Origin: Granulicella aggregans
Lineage (GTDB): Bacteria; Acidobacteriota; Terriglobia; Terriglobales; Acidobacteriaceae
Assembly (NCBI RefSeq): GCF_014203275.1
Contig: NZ_JACHIP010000003.1
Span: 620,001-684,000 of the forward strand
Length of the DNA: 64,000 nucleotides
Reading direction: 5' to 3'
The translations under genes were made by a program, and so were the position numbers. The notes beneath the pieces were generated by a model. That model was not told the DNA's origin and did no database searches. It saw only the letters and a program-made list of their open reading frames with translations. This document shows, piece after piece, positions 35,862-44,586 of this stretch. Numbering within the stretch: the first letter of the stretch is position 1; every line of letters begins with the position of its first letter.

Positions 35862-37364
35862 ATGCTTTGCTCTAAGAATGTCGCGCAGTCACTTTGCTGC
35901 TGTTCAGTGTTATCGATATTTTTCATGACCGGCGTGGCTGCCGCGCAGCTTGGCGTCTTTCAGGATCACCATGACATAGGCACTGTGCTCCATCCGGGCA
36001 GTGCAACCTTCGATTCGGCCAAAGGGGCCTATACCGTCTCAGGCAGCGGTGACAACATGTGGTTCGGTACAGATGACTTCCATTTCCTGTGGAAGAAAGC
36101 TACCGGCGACATGGCTATCACTGCCGATATCTCCTTCGTGGGAGCAAAAGGGAACAATCATCGCAAGGCGGCGCTATTGTTCCGCCAGTCACTCGATGCC
36201 AACTCTGTTTATGTCGACGTTGCGCTCCACGGGGATGGTCTCACGTCATTGCAATATCGGGATAGCACCGGTGCGGACACCCATGAAGTTGAGACTGCCG
36301 CCTCTGCTCCAAGAAGGGTCAGGATCGAGAAGCGCGGGAACTACGCGTATGTCTTTGTCAGTAATGAGAGAGGGACGCTTTCTTTCTCCGGCGCAGCGAT
36401 GCGGCTCAAGTTAGCGGGAGAGTTCTACGCAGGACTAGGTGTGTGCTCCCACGACAAAGATGTCACCGAGACTGCCATCTTCACGAATGTTAAAGTTGAG
36501 CCACTCGCTCCGGCGACGATGAAAACTGTGCTGTGGAGCACTCTTGAGACCGTCAAAGTAGCTTCGACGGATCGCTTGGTCGCCTATACCGCTCCCGAGC
36601 ACTTCGAGGCTCCGAACTGGTCGCGTGATGGCACCTCTCTCCTGATCAATCGCGAGGGCCGGATGTACCGGTTCACCCTCGGCGGAACCGCCGCACCTAC
36701 GCTTATCCCGACATCCCCGCAGATTCATGTCAACAACGACCACGGACTTTCGCCCGATGGCAGCATGCTGGCGGTAGGCGACCAGGGCCTCGACGGCAAG
36801 TCGCGCATCTACGTGCTTCCTACGTCCGGCGGCGTGCCGCGGCAGATCACGCCAGACGCCCCCTCCTACTGGCATGGCTGGTCGCCCGACGGCAAGACTC
36901 TTGCCTTCACGGGACAGCGCGGTGGTGATTTTGATATCTATACCGTGCCGCTAAATGGCGGCAAGGAAGCTCGATTAACCATAGCGAAAGGCCTCGATGA
37001 CGGCCCGGAGTATTCGCCTGATGGCAAGAGTATCTACTTCAACTCCGAGCGCACCGGCCGTATGCAGATTTGGAGCATGGCCACGGATGGCAGCGACCAG
37101 AAACAAGTGATTGACGAGTCAGGAAACGACTGGTTTCCACATATCTCGCCTGACGGCAAGTGGATGGTCTATCTCGCCTACAAGCCCGACGTGGAAGGGC
37201 ACCCTGGCGGCCAAGACGTAGAGCTTCGCCTGATGTCCCTTGTAGACCACAAAATCAAGATTCTTGCCAAGCTGTATGGGGGGCAGGGCACCATGAATGT
37301 GCCGTCTTGGTCGCCGGATAGTACCCGCGTCGCCTTCGTCAGCTACGCCGAACTTCTCCAGTAG
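35862..37364 (+). CDS. Exported TolB-like beta-propeller with an N-terminal DUF1349-like jelly roll
   Basis: A 500-residue protein with GGAG eight bases before the ATG and a signal peptide ending near GVAAAQ. Residues about 30 to 215 resemble the DUF1349/concanavalin-like lectin fold (DDFHFLWKKATGDMAI, RKAALLFRQSLDANSVYVDV). Residues about 240 to 500 are six WD40/TolB-type blades, with repeated SPDGK motifs (WSPDGKTLAFTG, YSPDGKSIYFNS, ISPDGKWMVYL, WSPDSTRVAFV). It is not the cell-envelope TolB, which is shorter and lies with tolA/pal. A periplasmic or surface carbohydrate-binding or scaffold role is plausible given the neighbours. Function is unknown. Confidence 0.82.
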   Translation: MLCSKNVAQSLCCCSVLSIFFMTGVAAAQLGVFQDHHDIGTVLHPGSATFDSAKGAYTVSGSGDNMWFGTDDFHFLWKKATGDMAITADISFVGAKGNNHRKAALLFRQSLDANSVYVDVALHGDGLTSLQYRDSTGADTHEVETAASAPRRVRIEKRGNYAYVFVSNERGTLSFSGAAMRLKLAGEFYAGLGVCSHDKDVTETAIFTNVKVEPLAPATMKTVLWSTLETVKVASTDRLVAYTAPEHFEAPNWSRDGTSLLINREGRMYRFTLGGTAAPTLIPTSPQIHVNNDHGLSPDGSMLAVGDQGLDGKSRIYVLPTSGGVPRQITPDAPSYWHGWSPDGKTLAFTGQRGGDFDIYTVPLNGGKEARLTIAKGLDDGPEYSPDGKSIYFNSERTGRMQIWSMATDGSDQKQVIDESGNDWFPHISPDGKWMVYLAYKPDVEGHPGGQDVELRLMSLVDHKIKILAKLYGGQGTMNVPSWSPDSTRVAFVSYAELLQ

Positions 37365-37402
37365 TGCATTCTATGGCTCTGTAAAGCGCGAACGTGGATC
37401 TT

Positions 37403-38188
37403 CTAGGGGCGGGGCGATATCGCCGTATGACGGTCTCCGAGCCAACGAACCGCGTTGGCAATCAGCTGGTTCTGCACAGGATTTGAAAAGATCTGGTCAC
37501 CGTGACCCATGTTCATATAAATCATCTTGTATCGCCGGTTCGTCCAGACGACGGGAAGGTCGCCTTCAACGAGGACATCTTTTAGCCCGAGCGGGTAGTT
37601 TGATGGATCCAGGGTGAGGAGAACTTTGACGTCGGGATTGTCCCGCGGGTCCGGTCGCCAGATATACCACTCATTGGCGGGAGCCTGGTAAGTTGACGGA
37701 ATGCCCTTTGCAACCGGGTGTGTACGATCGTCGATGCGAAGTTTTGCTGGAAGCGGCGGCCAACTATTGCCGTAGAAGACGGCGCCGCCCAGGAAGTCGA
37801 CGAACCAGGGCCAGTGCGTGTCGCTATCGTTGTATCCGGACGCATGAAAGCCCAGCCACGCACCTCCGTGGCTCATGTACTTCTGAAAGGCTTCGCGCTG
37901 CTGTTCGGTGTTTGGAGAATCATTGAGCCAAATCACGACCTGATAATGTGCAAGCGTTTCCGGATTGAGATCGTCCCAGTTCTCAGTCGGCGTGCATTCG
38001 AAGCCTTCTTTCACAGCCAATGCGTTTAAGAAGTGGATCGCCTGCTCGGCAAAGAGCACGTGATCGGTCTCAACATTCTTCGAATAGAGCGCAAGGACGT
38101 GGAAGGATTTCTGTTGCGCGGGAGAGACCGTGACGCACACGTTAGAGATCATGATGGCGATGACGATCGCCCGGGCTTTACGGATCAT
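37403..38188 (-). CDS. ThuA-like exported protein, second of a tandem pair
   Basis: A 261-residue protein with a signal peptide (IVIAIMISNVCVTVSPAQ). Its class I glutamine-amidotransferase-like fold is of the ThuA type: FHVLALYSKNVETDH at the start, a beta strand VVIWLNDSP, GGAWLGFHASGYND in the middle and PVVWTNRRYKMIYMNMGHGD near the end. The HASGY segment takes the place of the nucleophile elbow and has no Cys. ThuA proteins occur in sugar-utilisation clusters, with poorly defined biochemistry. The ATG overlaps the stop of the preceding paralogue by four bases, so the two are coupled. It converges with the propeller gene before it. Confidence 0.85.
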   Translation of the reverse strand: MIRKARAIVIAIMISNVCVTVSPAQQKSFHVLALYSKNVETDHVLFAEQAIHFLNALAVKEGFECTPTENWDDLNPETLAHYQVVIWLNDSPNTEQQREAFQKYMSHGGAWLGFHASGYNDSDTHWPWFVDFLGGAVFYGNSWPPLPAKLRIDDRTHPVAKGIPSTYQAPANEWYIWRPDPRDNPDVKVLLTLDPSNYPLGLKDVLVEGDLPVVWTNRRYKMIYMNMGHGDQIFSNPVQNQLIANAVRWLGDRHTAISPRP

Positions 38189-38985
38189 CGACCTGCCGCC
38201 CAGAGAAGAGAATTGTGCACAAGCCTGGTGTACGCCTGGTTATTGAAGAGCTCCGGATGATGGCCCATGAAGATGTAGATATTTCTCGCCTTCACATGCG
38301 GATTGGTCCAGACGACGGGATGATCGCCCATGGTGATCTTCGAGCCGGGTGTGTAGCTCTTCTCATCGACGCTTGCAAGCACATGCACATTCGGGCGCGG
38401 AGACATGTCGTAGGTGTACCACTCTTCGTCTTCGATCCGGAGCGATGAACCAAGGCCTTTCATCGCGGGATGTGATGGATCTTCGACGATGACCTGTGCG
38501 GAAGAGAATGTGGCGATATAGCTCTTCCAGCGAATCCCGCCCATGAAGCTGGAGAACCAGGGCCACATCGGGTAGCCGTCGAACTCGCCCAGCAAGGTTG
38601 CGTGGTGGAAGCCGACCCAGCCGATGGTCCCCTGATCAATGGCCTTCTGGAAGGCTGCCATCGCCACCGGGGTCCAGGCATAAGGCGCGTAGTTGAGCTG
38701 CAGAAACACTTGGTAATGCGAGAGGAGTTCTTCGTTTATCGAGTCTGTTGTCTCGAGGTAGTCGACAGAAAATCCGTCGGCTGCTCCTTCATGGGCGAGC
38801 CAGATCTTTGCGGCATCGACGAATGGTTTGTGGATACCACCCTTCTCAGCGAGGGCCAAGACCTTGAAGCCCGACTGGGAGCTCTGAGCCATTGCGATTG
38901 CGGGGAGCACCCAACAGGCGATGAGTAGAGCGATCTTACGAACCCCGCAACGTATATGCGCTGGGAGTTGGCCTCGAAACTGCAT
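38185..38985 (-). CDS. ThuA-like exported protein, first of a tandem pair
   Basis: A 266-residue protein started at ATG 38985, which has AGGGAG eight bases before it; the frame upstream reaches into the divergent promoter region. The signal peptide is IALLIACWVLPAIAMAQ. The core matches its neighbour: FKVLALAEKGGIHKP, VFLQLNYAPYAWTP, TIGWVGFHHATLLG, DHPVVWTNPHVKARNIYIFM and a final NSLLWAAGR. In place of the catalytic elbow it has GFHHATL, again without Cys. The pair is a tandem duplication that has diverged, and both may act together, for example as a sugar-keto-group or polymer-processing pair. This is inference from position. Confidence 0.85.
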   Translation of the reverse strand: MQFRGQLPAHIRCGVRKIALLIACWVLPAIAMAQSSQSGFKVLALAEKGGIHKPFVDAAKIWLAHEGAADGFSVDYLETTDSINEELLSHYQVFLQLNYAPYAWTPVAMAAFQKAIDQGTIGWVGFHHATLLGEFDGYPMWPWFSSFMGGIRWKSYIATFSSAQVIVEDPSHPAMKGLGSSLRIEDEEWYTYDMSPRPNVHVLASVDEKSYTPGSKITMGDHPVVWTNPHVKARNIYIFMGHHPELFNNQAYTRLVHNSLLWAAGR

Positions 38986-39080
38986 AACGATCTCCCTACG
39001 ACGGTGAAGACTTCTGGCCGCGTCTGGTTCTTTGGATGGATCTTGCGGCTCGATGATTATGGTGACATACTTTTGAAACA

Positions 39081-40241
39081 TTGCGAAGTATCTCCACTAT
39101 CGGGCATTCGTGTGATGGCGAGCTATCTCTCGCGAATGGCCTTCTCTGTCACTTTTTGAGCCCCTCGCTTCTTCTGTTGCTTCTCGGCACGATGACGCAA
39201 ACCGCCGTCAGCCAACGGGCCGTGCCCCTCACGGGACTGCTCAGCGACGAGGCTGTGGTCTTCAACGCTACGAGCCAAAAGATCTATGCTGTCGACTCTC
39301 TACGCGGTGTTGTCTCGATCATCAACACAAAAACACAGGTTCGCACGCAGGTGAAGGTAGGGGTGAGTCCCGTTGCGATCGCTGTTGACTCCGCAACGAA
39401 CAAAGTCTATGTCGCAAATAACGGAAGTGGAGCGATCAGCGTATTGGATGGGCAAACCGACGTCGTCACAGCCACGGTCGAGATTGGTAAGGCTCCCTAT
39501 GTTCTTGCAGTAAACGAGGCTACGAACAGAGTCTACGTATCAAACACCTTCAGTGATCTTCTCAGCATCATCGATGGCGGGACGAATGCGGTTCATCGCA
39601 TCAAGGCTGGGTCGGCGGACAAAATCCGGGTGGATTCAATACGCAACCTGGTCTACCTGATGGGCTATGAGTCCGATCACTTCACAATTCTTGATGGCGA
39701 TACCGAGAAGCTTCGCCCTGTACCGGTTGGAGCCTTGCATCTATGGGATGTAGCACTCAATAAAATTACGGGCGAGGCCTTTGTCACCCGCCTGGAAAAG
39801 AATGATGTAGTCAGTTCCGGCACGGCCCTTCAGGGGGCATCAACGATTGCGGTGGGTAAGATGCCTTGTGCTGTTCGAGTCGATGAGAGCCGACATCGTA
39901 TGTATGTTGCAAACTATGCCGGCAACAGCATTACTGTAGTGGACACTGCGAAGCGAGCGCCGATCAAGACGATACCGGTTGGGGATCGACCCCAGGCAAT
40001 CGCCCTGGATGAAGAAGCAAATCTGATCTATGTTGCGAATACCCATGGTAACTCGATCAGCGTTATCGATGGAACTTCGCTCAAGGTGATTGCGACCTTG
40101 CCTACAGGGAAAAATCCTTACGCGCTTGCGTTCGACTCGCAAAACGGCGAGTTATATGCGGCAGATTTCAGCGAGCAAGCTGTGACGCACGTCGATGTGA
40201 GTAGGTTCCGAATTCATGCTTCAGAACGCACAGGAAACTAA
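39081..40241 (+). CDS. YncE-like (YVTN) beta-propeller protein, exported
   Basis: A protein of up to 386 residues with seven short blades containing the YVTN-type motif, such as NKVYVANNGSGAISVLDG, NRVYVSNTFSDLLSIIDG and NLIYVANTHGNSISVIDG. Each is followed by GxxPYALAVN-like turns. A hydrophobic run (PSLLLLLLGTMTQTAVSQ) forms the signal peptide. Start choice is open: TTG at 39081, TTG at 39156 (which places the signal peptide at the very start) or ATG at 39192, none with a good ribosome site. These propellers bind ligands, DNA or other proteins in the periplasm. The stop overlaps that of the convergent gene by four bases. Confidence 0.75.
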   Translation: MRSISTIGHSCDGELSLANGLLCHFLSPSLLLLLLGTMTQTAVSQRAVPLTGLLSDEAVVFNATSQKIYAVDSLRGVVSIINTKTQVRTQVKVGVSPVAIAVDSATNKVYVANNGSGAISVLDGQTDVVTATVEIGKAPYVLAVNEATNRVYVSNTFSDLLSIIDGGTNAVHRIKAGSADKIRVDSIRNLVYLMGYESDHFTILDGDTEKLRPVPVGALHLWDVALNKITGEAFVTRLEKNDVVSSGTALQGASTIAVGKMPCAVRVDESRHRMYVANYAGNSITVVDTAKRAPIKTIPVGDRPQAIALDEEANLIYVANTHGNSISVIDGTSLKVIATLPTGKNPYALAFDSQNGELYAADFSEQAVTHVDVSRFRIHASERTGN

Positions 40242-41470
40242 AGCTGAAGGCGTATCCTGGCGCGAGTCAAGACCCAAGCGAAAAATAGCATCAGAGCGGT
40301 GAAGGCGAATGTCTTGATGACTCCGGGCAGTCCAGCATTCATGTGCGTGTCGAGGTATGTGATGTTGCAAGCGAGGAAGAAGAAGTACCAGAGATCCGGC
40401 AGCAGATAGGTAAGCAGCGTGTTGGAGCCGGCAGGTCTCACAAAGCTGGCCCATGCGGTCTTTCCCCGAACATCGCAGATCCAATAGAGCCCGGTGAACA
40501 GCAGCACGGCGGTACCTGAGCTATAGAGGCACCATGTCGGTGTGGCACGGATCTTCGAGATGCCAAGCGGAGTGAAAAGAAATCCAGCAAATACAAGCGT
40601 GACGCCAAAGCCGATTCCAAGGATGATGGCCCGTCGAACTTTGCCTGCGGATGCGGCACCGAGAAAGATGGAAGAGGTTACGACACCTGCCATGATGATG
40701 CCAGGCATAGCTCCGTTATCGAAGGGCCATACGTAGAGCGGCAGCTTGCCTGGGAATGGAACGATCTTCGCCGTAGAAAGAGCGCAAAGGGCTGTGAGGG
40801 CCACGAGCCACAGGACGGCCGACCCCGGCCATCTCCGCGTGGGGATGTAGAGGATCGAAGTCGCGAAGTAAGAGAATCCGATGAGCCCGAGGATCTCTGG
40901 ATAAGACGGGTCGAGCCATGCCACCTGGCCATGTGTTGTACGACGGAAGAGAGCGAGTAGAACCAGAAGGCCGGCGAGACCGGCGTATTTCAGCACCGTA
41001 AACAGCGGCTTATAGCGCTCGGATGCTGGGTAGACATTGATGTATAGAGCAGCGCTCAAAAGAGCAAAGAGGCCCCATGCTCCGCCACCAATCGGCATGT
41101 GACTCCCATCAGCTTTGTCGGCGTTAGCGAGAATGTATCCGAGAACAATAAGACTGAAAGAGCGGATCGCGACGTGGGCCCAAAGCGACAGTTGTGAGGG
41201 ATTTCGCTTCAAGCGTTGCGCTACGGCGATCGGCATCGACACGCCGAGAATAAAAAGAAAGAAGGGAAAGACCATGTCGACATAAGTCATCACGTCGACC
41301 TTCGCAGGTGCATGCTCGGTCCACCACGGCATGCCACGCACGCTACTCAAGGCGTTCACGAAGATCATCACGGCCATGGTAAGGCCACGGAAGATGTCGA
41401 TCGATGCAATTCTTGTCCTGGTGGTCAGGCCGGCGATTCCGGTTGATAGCTTCGGCTCGGCTAGGCTCAT
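40238..41470 (-). CDS. NagX-like inner membrane acyltransferase family protein (DUF5009, COG4299)
   Basis: A 410-residue polytopic membrane protein with about ten hydrophobic segments. It starts RTRIASIDIFRGLTMAVMIF and VFPFFLFILGVSMPIAV, the typical beginning of the heparan-alpha-glucosaminide N-acetyltransferase-like family. The ATG 41470 has GGGAAGG eight bases before it and overlaps the stop of the chitinase gene by four bases (ATGA), so the two are coupled. In several Proteobacteria a homologue named NagX is in the N-acetylglucosamine/chitin regulon, with a proposed but unproven role in amino-sugar transport or acetylation. The long N-terminal extension of the frame is not used. Confidence 0.82.
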   Translation of the reverse strand: MSLAEPKLSTGIAGLTTRTRIASIDIFRGLTMAVMIFVNALSSVRGMPWWTEHAPAKVDVMTYVDMVFPFFLFILGVSMPIAVAQRLKRNPSQLSLWAHVAIRSFSLIVLGYILANADKADGSHMPIGGGAWGLFALLSAALYINVYPASERYKPLFTVLKYAGLAGLLVLLALFRRTTHGQVAWLDPSYPEILGLIGFSYFATSILYIPTRRWPGSAVLWLVALTALCALSTAKIVPFPGKLPLYVWPFDNGAMPGIIMAGVVTSSIFLGAASAGKVRRAIILGIGFGVTLVFAGFLFTPLGISKIRATPTWCLYSSGTAVLLFTGLYWICDVRGKTAWASFVRPAGSNTLLTYLLPDLWYFFFLACNITYLDTHMNAGLPGVIKTFAFTALMLFFAWVLTRARIRLQL

Positions 41471-42621
41471 TGAACAGCCTTCCCAGCAGCGGTGGCTCTT
41501 CCTAGTTGCTTGTTGATGGTACCGAGCAGAGTCCCCGACGGGTCGCCGGCATAGTCCCAGAACATGACCCCGCCTAGTCTCTGCTTCAGGACGAAAGAGC
41601 ATTTCGCGGAGATGGACTCCGGATCGTCATAGGTAACGAAGATCTGCTTGCCGGCGTTATAGAGATAGGGCTCGGAGGCGGCCGGGTCCCAGAACCGCTC
41701 GAACTCGCCCGTTTTCATCTCGTCAACGATAACGCTGTAGGGCGAGTAGGCGTTTGGAATCGGCTGACCTGGCTGATAGAGTCCATGATTCTTGTCCGCG
41801 ACACGGCCCCATACATGACCATAAAACGGTACGCCCAGAACGATCTTGGCTGCGGGCACTCCAGCAGCCTCAAAGGCGAGCACAGAGGCATCGGCGGAGA
41901 TCTTCTTTGGGTCCGCGGGGTTGGTGAAGAGGGGCGCATGGTGGCCGGTGATCTTATCACCCTCAGGTTCGTAGTAGTCGTACGACATCAGGTTGACCGT
42001 GTCGAGATACTTTTGAACCTCGCGCATCTCGGTATGGGCGAGGAACTCATCGGAGGCACCCGCCGCGATAGAGAGGATCATGCGCCGTCCGCCGCGCTTC
42101 TGCTTCCGGCCGAAATCAGCTCGAAGCTCCTTGAGTAGCAGGGTGAAATTCGCTTTGTCCTCGCTGCGAAAGACATGGCCCGCGCCGGTCATGCCGGGGT
42201 ACTCCCAGTCGATATCCAGTCCGTCGAGATCGTAGCGAGTAAGAAAATCGTCCACGCTCGCGATGAAGACAGCGCGGCTTTGCGGTGTGAGCGCTACATC
42301 CGAGAAGCCGCCAGACCATAGCCAGCCACCGACAGACACAAGTATCTTGAGTGACGGATTCGCTCCTCGGAGTGTGGTCAGCACAGCGAGATTCTCCGCA
42401 TCATGCGAGAACCCGGCAACCATTCTGCCACCCTGAATGTTCGCGAACGCATAGTTGATGCGCGTGAGGCTGTGTCCGTCGATGTCCGTGGGTTTTAGAA
42501 TTGTGTTTTGCGGAAAGACGTATCCAATTACCGCCGGCTTGCTCTCCACATGGGAACCCTGCGCAGGCACACTTACGGGGACAAACATCAGGCCAAGTAT
42601 CGCTGCCAGCTTTGTAGACAC
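41467..42621 (-). CDS. GH18 family chitinase-like glycoside hydrolase, secreted
   Basis: A 384-residue enzyme. The GTG start at 42621 is chosen because AGGAAG stands eight bases before it and a signal peptide follows directly (AAILGLMFVPVSVPAQG). The barrel shows the GH18 catalytic signature DGLDIDWEYPG with all three Asp and the acid Glu, the substrate-binding SVGGWLWSGGFSD, MSYDYYEP and the final GGVMFWDYAGD. It should hydrolyse chitin or chitooligosaccharides. It is translationally coupled to the NagX-like gene. The GH9 gene diverges upstream, and the three together look like a chitin/chitosan module. Confidence 0.9.
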   Translation of the reverse strand: MSTKLAAILGLMFVPVSVPAQGSHVESKPAVIGYVFPQNTILKPTDIDGHSLTRINYAFANIQGGRMVAGFSHDAENLAVLTTLRGANPSLKILVSVGGWLWSGGFSDVALTPQSRAVFIASVDDFLTRYDLDGLDIDWEYPGMTGAGHVFRSEDKANFTLLLKELRADFGRKQKRGGRRMILSIAAGASDEFLAHTEMREVQKYLDTVNLMSYDYYEPEGDKITGHHAPLFTNPADPKKISADASVLAFEAAGVPAAKIVLGVPFYGHVWGRVADKNHGLYQPGQPIPNAYSPYSVIVDEMKTGEFERFWDPAASEPYLYNAGKQIFVTYDDPESISAKCSFVLKQRLGGVMFWDYAGDPSGTLLGTINKQLGRATAAGKAVQ

Positions 42622-42724
42622 GGGTAGACTTCCTAAATAAAGATAACAATAGATCGGAGCTCTGCCGAATATATCGCAGGTGCCGAAGGAATCCAAAGAG
42701 TTTGACTCTTTCAGGGAGAAATAG

Positions 42725-44560
42725 ATGCAGAGGGTTGGAACGCTTTTACTTGCGGGGCTCTTGAGTGCTTTAGCCGTCCCTGCCGGATCCGCGCAAATGC
42801 GTGTTGTCGTCGATCAGGTGGGCTATGAACGGATAGCTTCGAAGCAGGCGCTCGTTGTAGGTGCGGCTGAGGATCACGGCGGGCAGTTCACTGTCGTCGA
42901 TTTTGAGACGGGCAAGACCGTGCAGTCAGGATCGTTGGTTGCCGCAGGCGAGGTGGCCTCGTGGGGCGGTCGAAAGTTCTGGACGGCTGACTTCTCGGCC
43001 CTGCAGACAGCGGGGCACTACGAAGTTCGCGTTCACGCTCCCGATGGAGATGCGCACTCCTCGGAGTTCGAGATCAACGACGATGTGCTGGAGCGCAATA
43101 CGCTCTCAAATGTTCTCTTCTACTTCAAAGGGCAGCGTTCCTCAGGGCTGATCGATGAAGCAGACCGGCATCTGGCGCTGCCTGGCGTGCAAGGGCAATT
43201 CGTCGATGTTCATGGCGGATGGTATGACGCGACGGGGGACTACGGCATCCACCTCTCGCATCAGAACCCAACCAACTATTTCAACCCGCAGCAGGTGCCG
43301 TTGGTGGCGTGGAGTCTGCTCAAAAGCTACCTGACACTGATCGATCGCCACGATGACAACTTTACTGAATACGAGCGGCGATTGCTGGACGAGGGACTAT
43401 ATGGCGCGGACTTCCTAGTGCGGATGCGACGACCCAATGGATCGTTCTTCGAGACCATCTCCGGCCAGGGAAGTGGCAAGCTACCCAAAGATCGTGAGAT
43501 AGGGAATCCGAACTGGAAGACGCAGATCAAGCTGAAGGCGACGGATTCCACTATGAGCGTCGCGCAGGCGGTAGGGCCGCACGCGTACGAAGCGGGGTTT
43601 CGCTCAGGCGGCGGAATGGCCATCGCGGCCCTGGCCCTGGCGAGCACGATGCCGGCCGATGGTGAATACACGCGCGCCGTGTACCTGACGGCTGCCAAGG
43701 AGGCCTTCGAGTTTCTAAATCAACACAATCGCGAGTTGCTAGAGGACGGAACAGAAAACATCCTCGATGACTATTGCGCATTGATGGCTGCCACGGAGTT
43801 GTATCGCGCCACCCACCATGCAATGTATCGGAATGAAGCGTCAAAGAGAGCCTCCGCCCTGATGGGCCGCCTGACGACGGCAGCCAAATATCGGGACTAC
43901 TGGCGAGCCGACGCCGCGACACGGCCTTACTTCCACCCTTCCGACGCCGGATTGCCTTTGATCAGCCTGCTCGAGTATGACTCGATCGCAACGCCGGCTG
44001 AACACACGCACGTACGTCAGGTTATCGAGCGCTCCCTGAAGTTCGAGCTTGCGACGACATCGGAGGTTAACAATCCCTTCGGATATGCGCGGCAGTTGGT
44101 GCGCATGGGCGACGGCACGGTGCGCACGGCCTTCTTCTTTCCGCATGACACGGAAGCATCGCCCTGGTGGCAGGGAGAGAATGCGCGAATCGCCTCCCTG
44201 GCTGCGGCAGCCCGCATGGCAATGCCGCTGTTTGCGAAGGATAAGGAGTTTCACGTGCAGTTGGAGGAGTATGCCTGGCACCAGATGCATTGGATCCTGG
44301 GACGAAATCCGTTCGACACGAGCATGCTGATGGGGAGCGGCCATGGGAACGCACCTTACATGTTCTTCAAGTCGTACAAGTACAACAGCCCGCCCGGCGG
44401 GATCGCGAACGGCATCACTGCGAGCCTGACGAGTGAAGATGGGATTGCGTGGAATGAAGGATTCGCAGTAACCGGGAAGGACGAAGACTGGAGATGGACG
44501 GAGACATGGTTGCCTCATGCGGCCTGGTACCTCTACGCAGTGTGCCTTCCGCACTCATAG
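42725..44560 (+). CDS. GH9 family enzyme, exo-glucosaminidase/glucosidase-like, with N-terminal Ig (CelD_N) domain
   Basis: A 611-residue exported enzyme; AGGGAG lies seven bases before the ATG, and the signal peptide ends near AGSAQ. Residues about 25 to 115 form the CelD N-terminal Ig domain (RVVVDQVGYERIASKQAL). The catalytic barrel has GGWYDATGDYGIHLSH, the catalytic-base Asp pair of GH9 with the DAxGD spacing. NYFNPQQVPLVAWSLL and the acid Glu in WRWTETWLPHAAWYL follow. DAxGD and NPQQxPLVxW are features I recall from the Vibrio chitooligosaccharide-cluster GH9 proteins, as opposed to cellulases. A glucosaminidase or beta-glucosidase role is inferred from this and from the GH18 neighbour. 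Confidence 0.85.
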   Translation: MQRVGTLLLAGLLSALAVPAGSAQMRVVVDQVGYERIASKQALVVGAAEDHGGQFTVVDFETGKTVQSGSLVAAGEVASWGGRKFWTADFSALQTAGHYEVRVHAPDGDAHSSEFEINDDVLERNTLSNVLFYFKGQRSSGLIDEADRHLALPGVQGQFVDVHGGWYDATGDYGIHLSHQNPTNYFNPQQVPLVAWSLLKSYLTLIDRHDDNFTEYERRLLDEGLYGADFLVRMRRPNGSFFETISGQGSGKLPKDREIGNPNWKTQIKLKATDSTMSVAQAVGPHAYEAGFRSGGGMAIAALALASTMPADGEYTRAVYLTAAKEAFEFLNQHNRELLEDGTENILDDYCALMAATELYRATHHAMYRNEASKRASALMGRLTTAAKYRDYWRADAATRPYFHPSDAGLPLISLLEYDSIATPAEHTHVRQVIERSLKFELATTSEVNNPFGYARQLVRMGDGTVRTAFFFPHDTEASPWWQGENARIASLAAAARMAMPLFAKDKEFHVQLEEYAWHQMHWILGRNPFDTSMLMGSGHGNAPYMFFKSYKYNSPPGGIANGITASLTSEDGIAWNEGFAVTGKDEDWRWTETWLPHAAWYLYAVCLPHS

Positions 44561-44586
44561 TCGAAGGGGCTTTAGATCGTGTGTCT

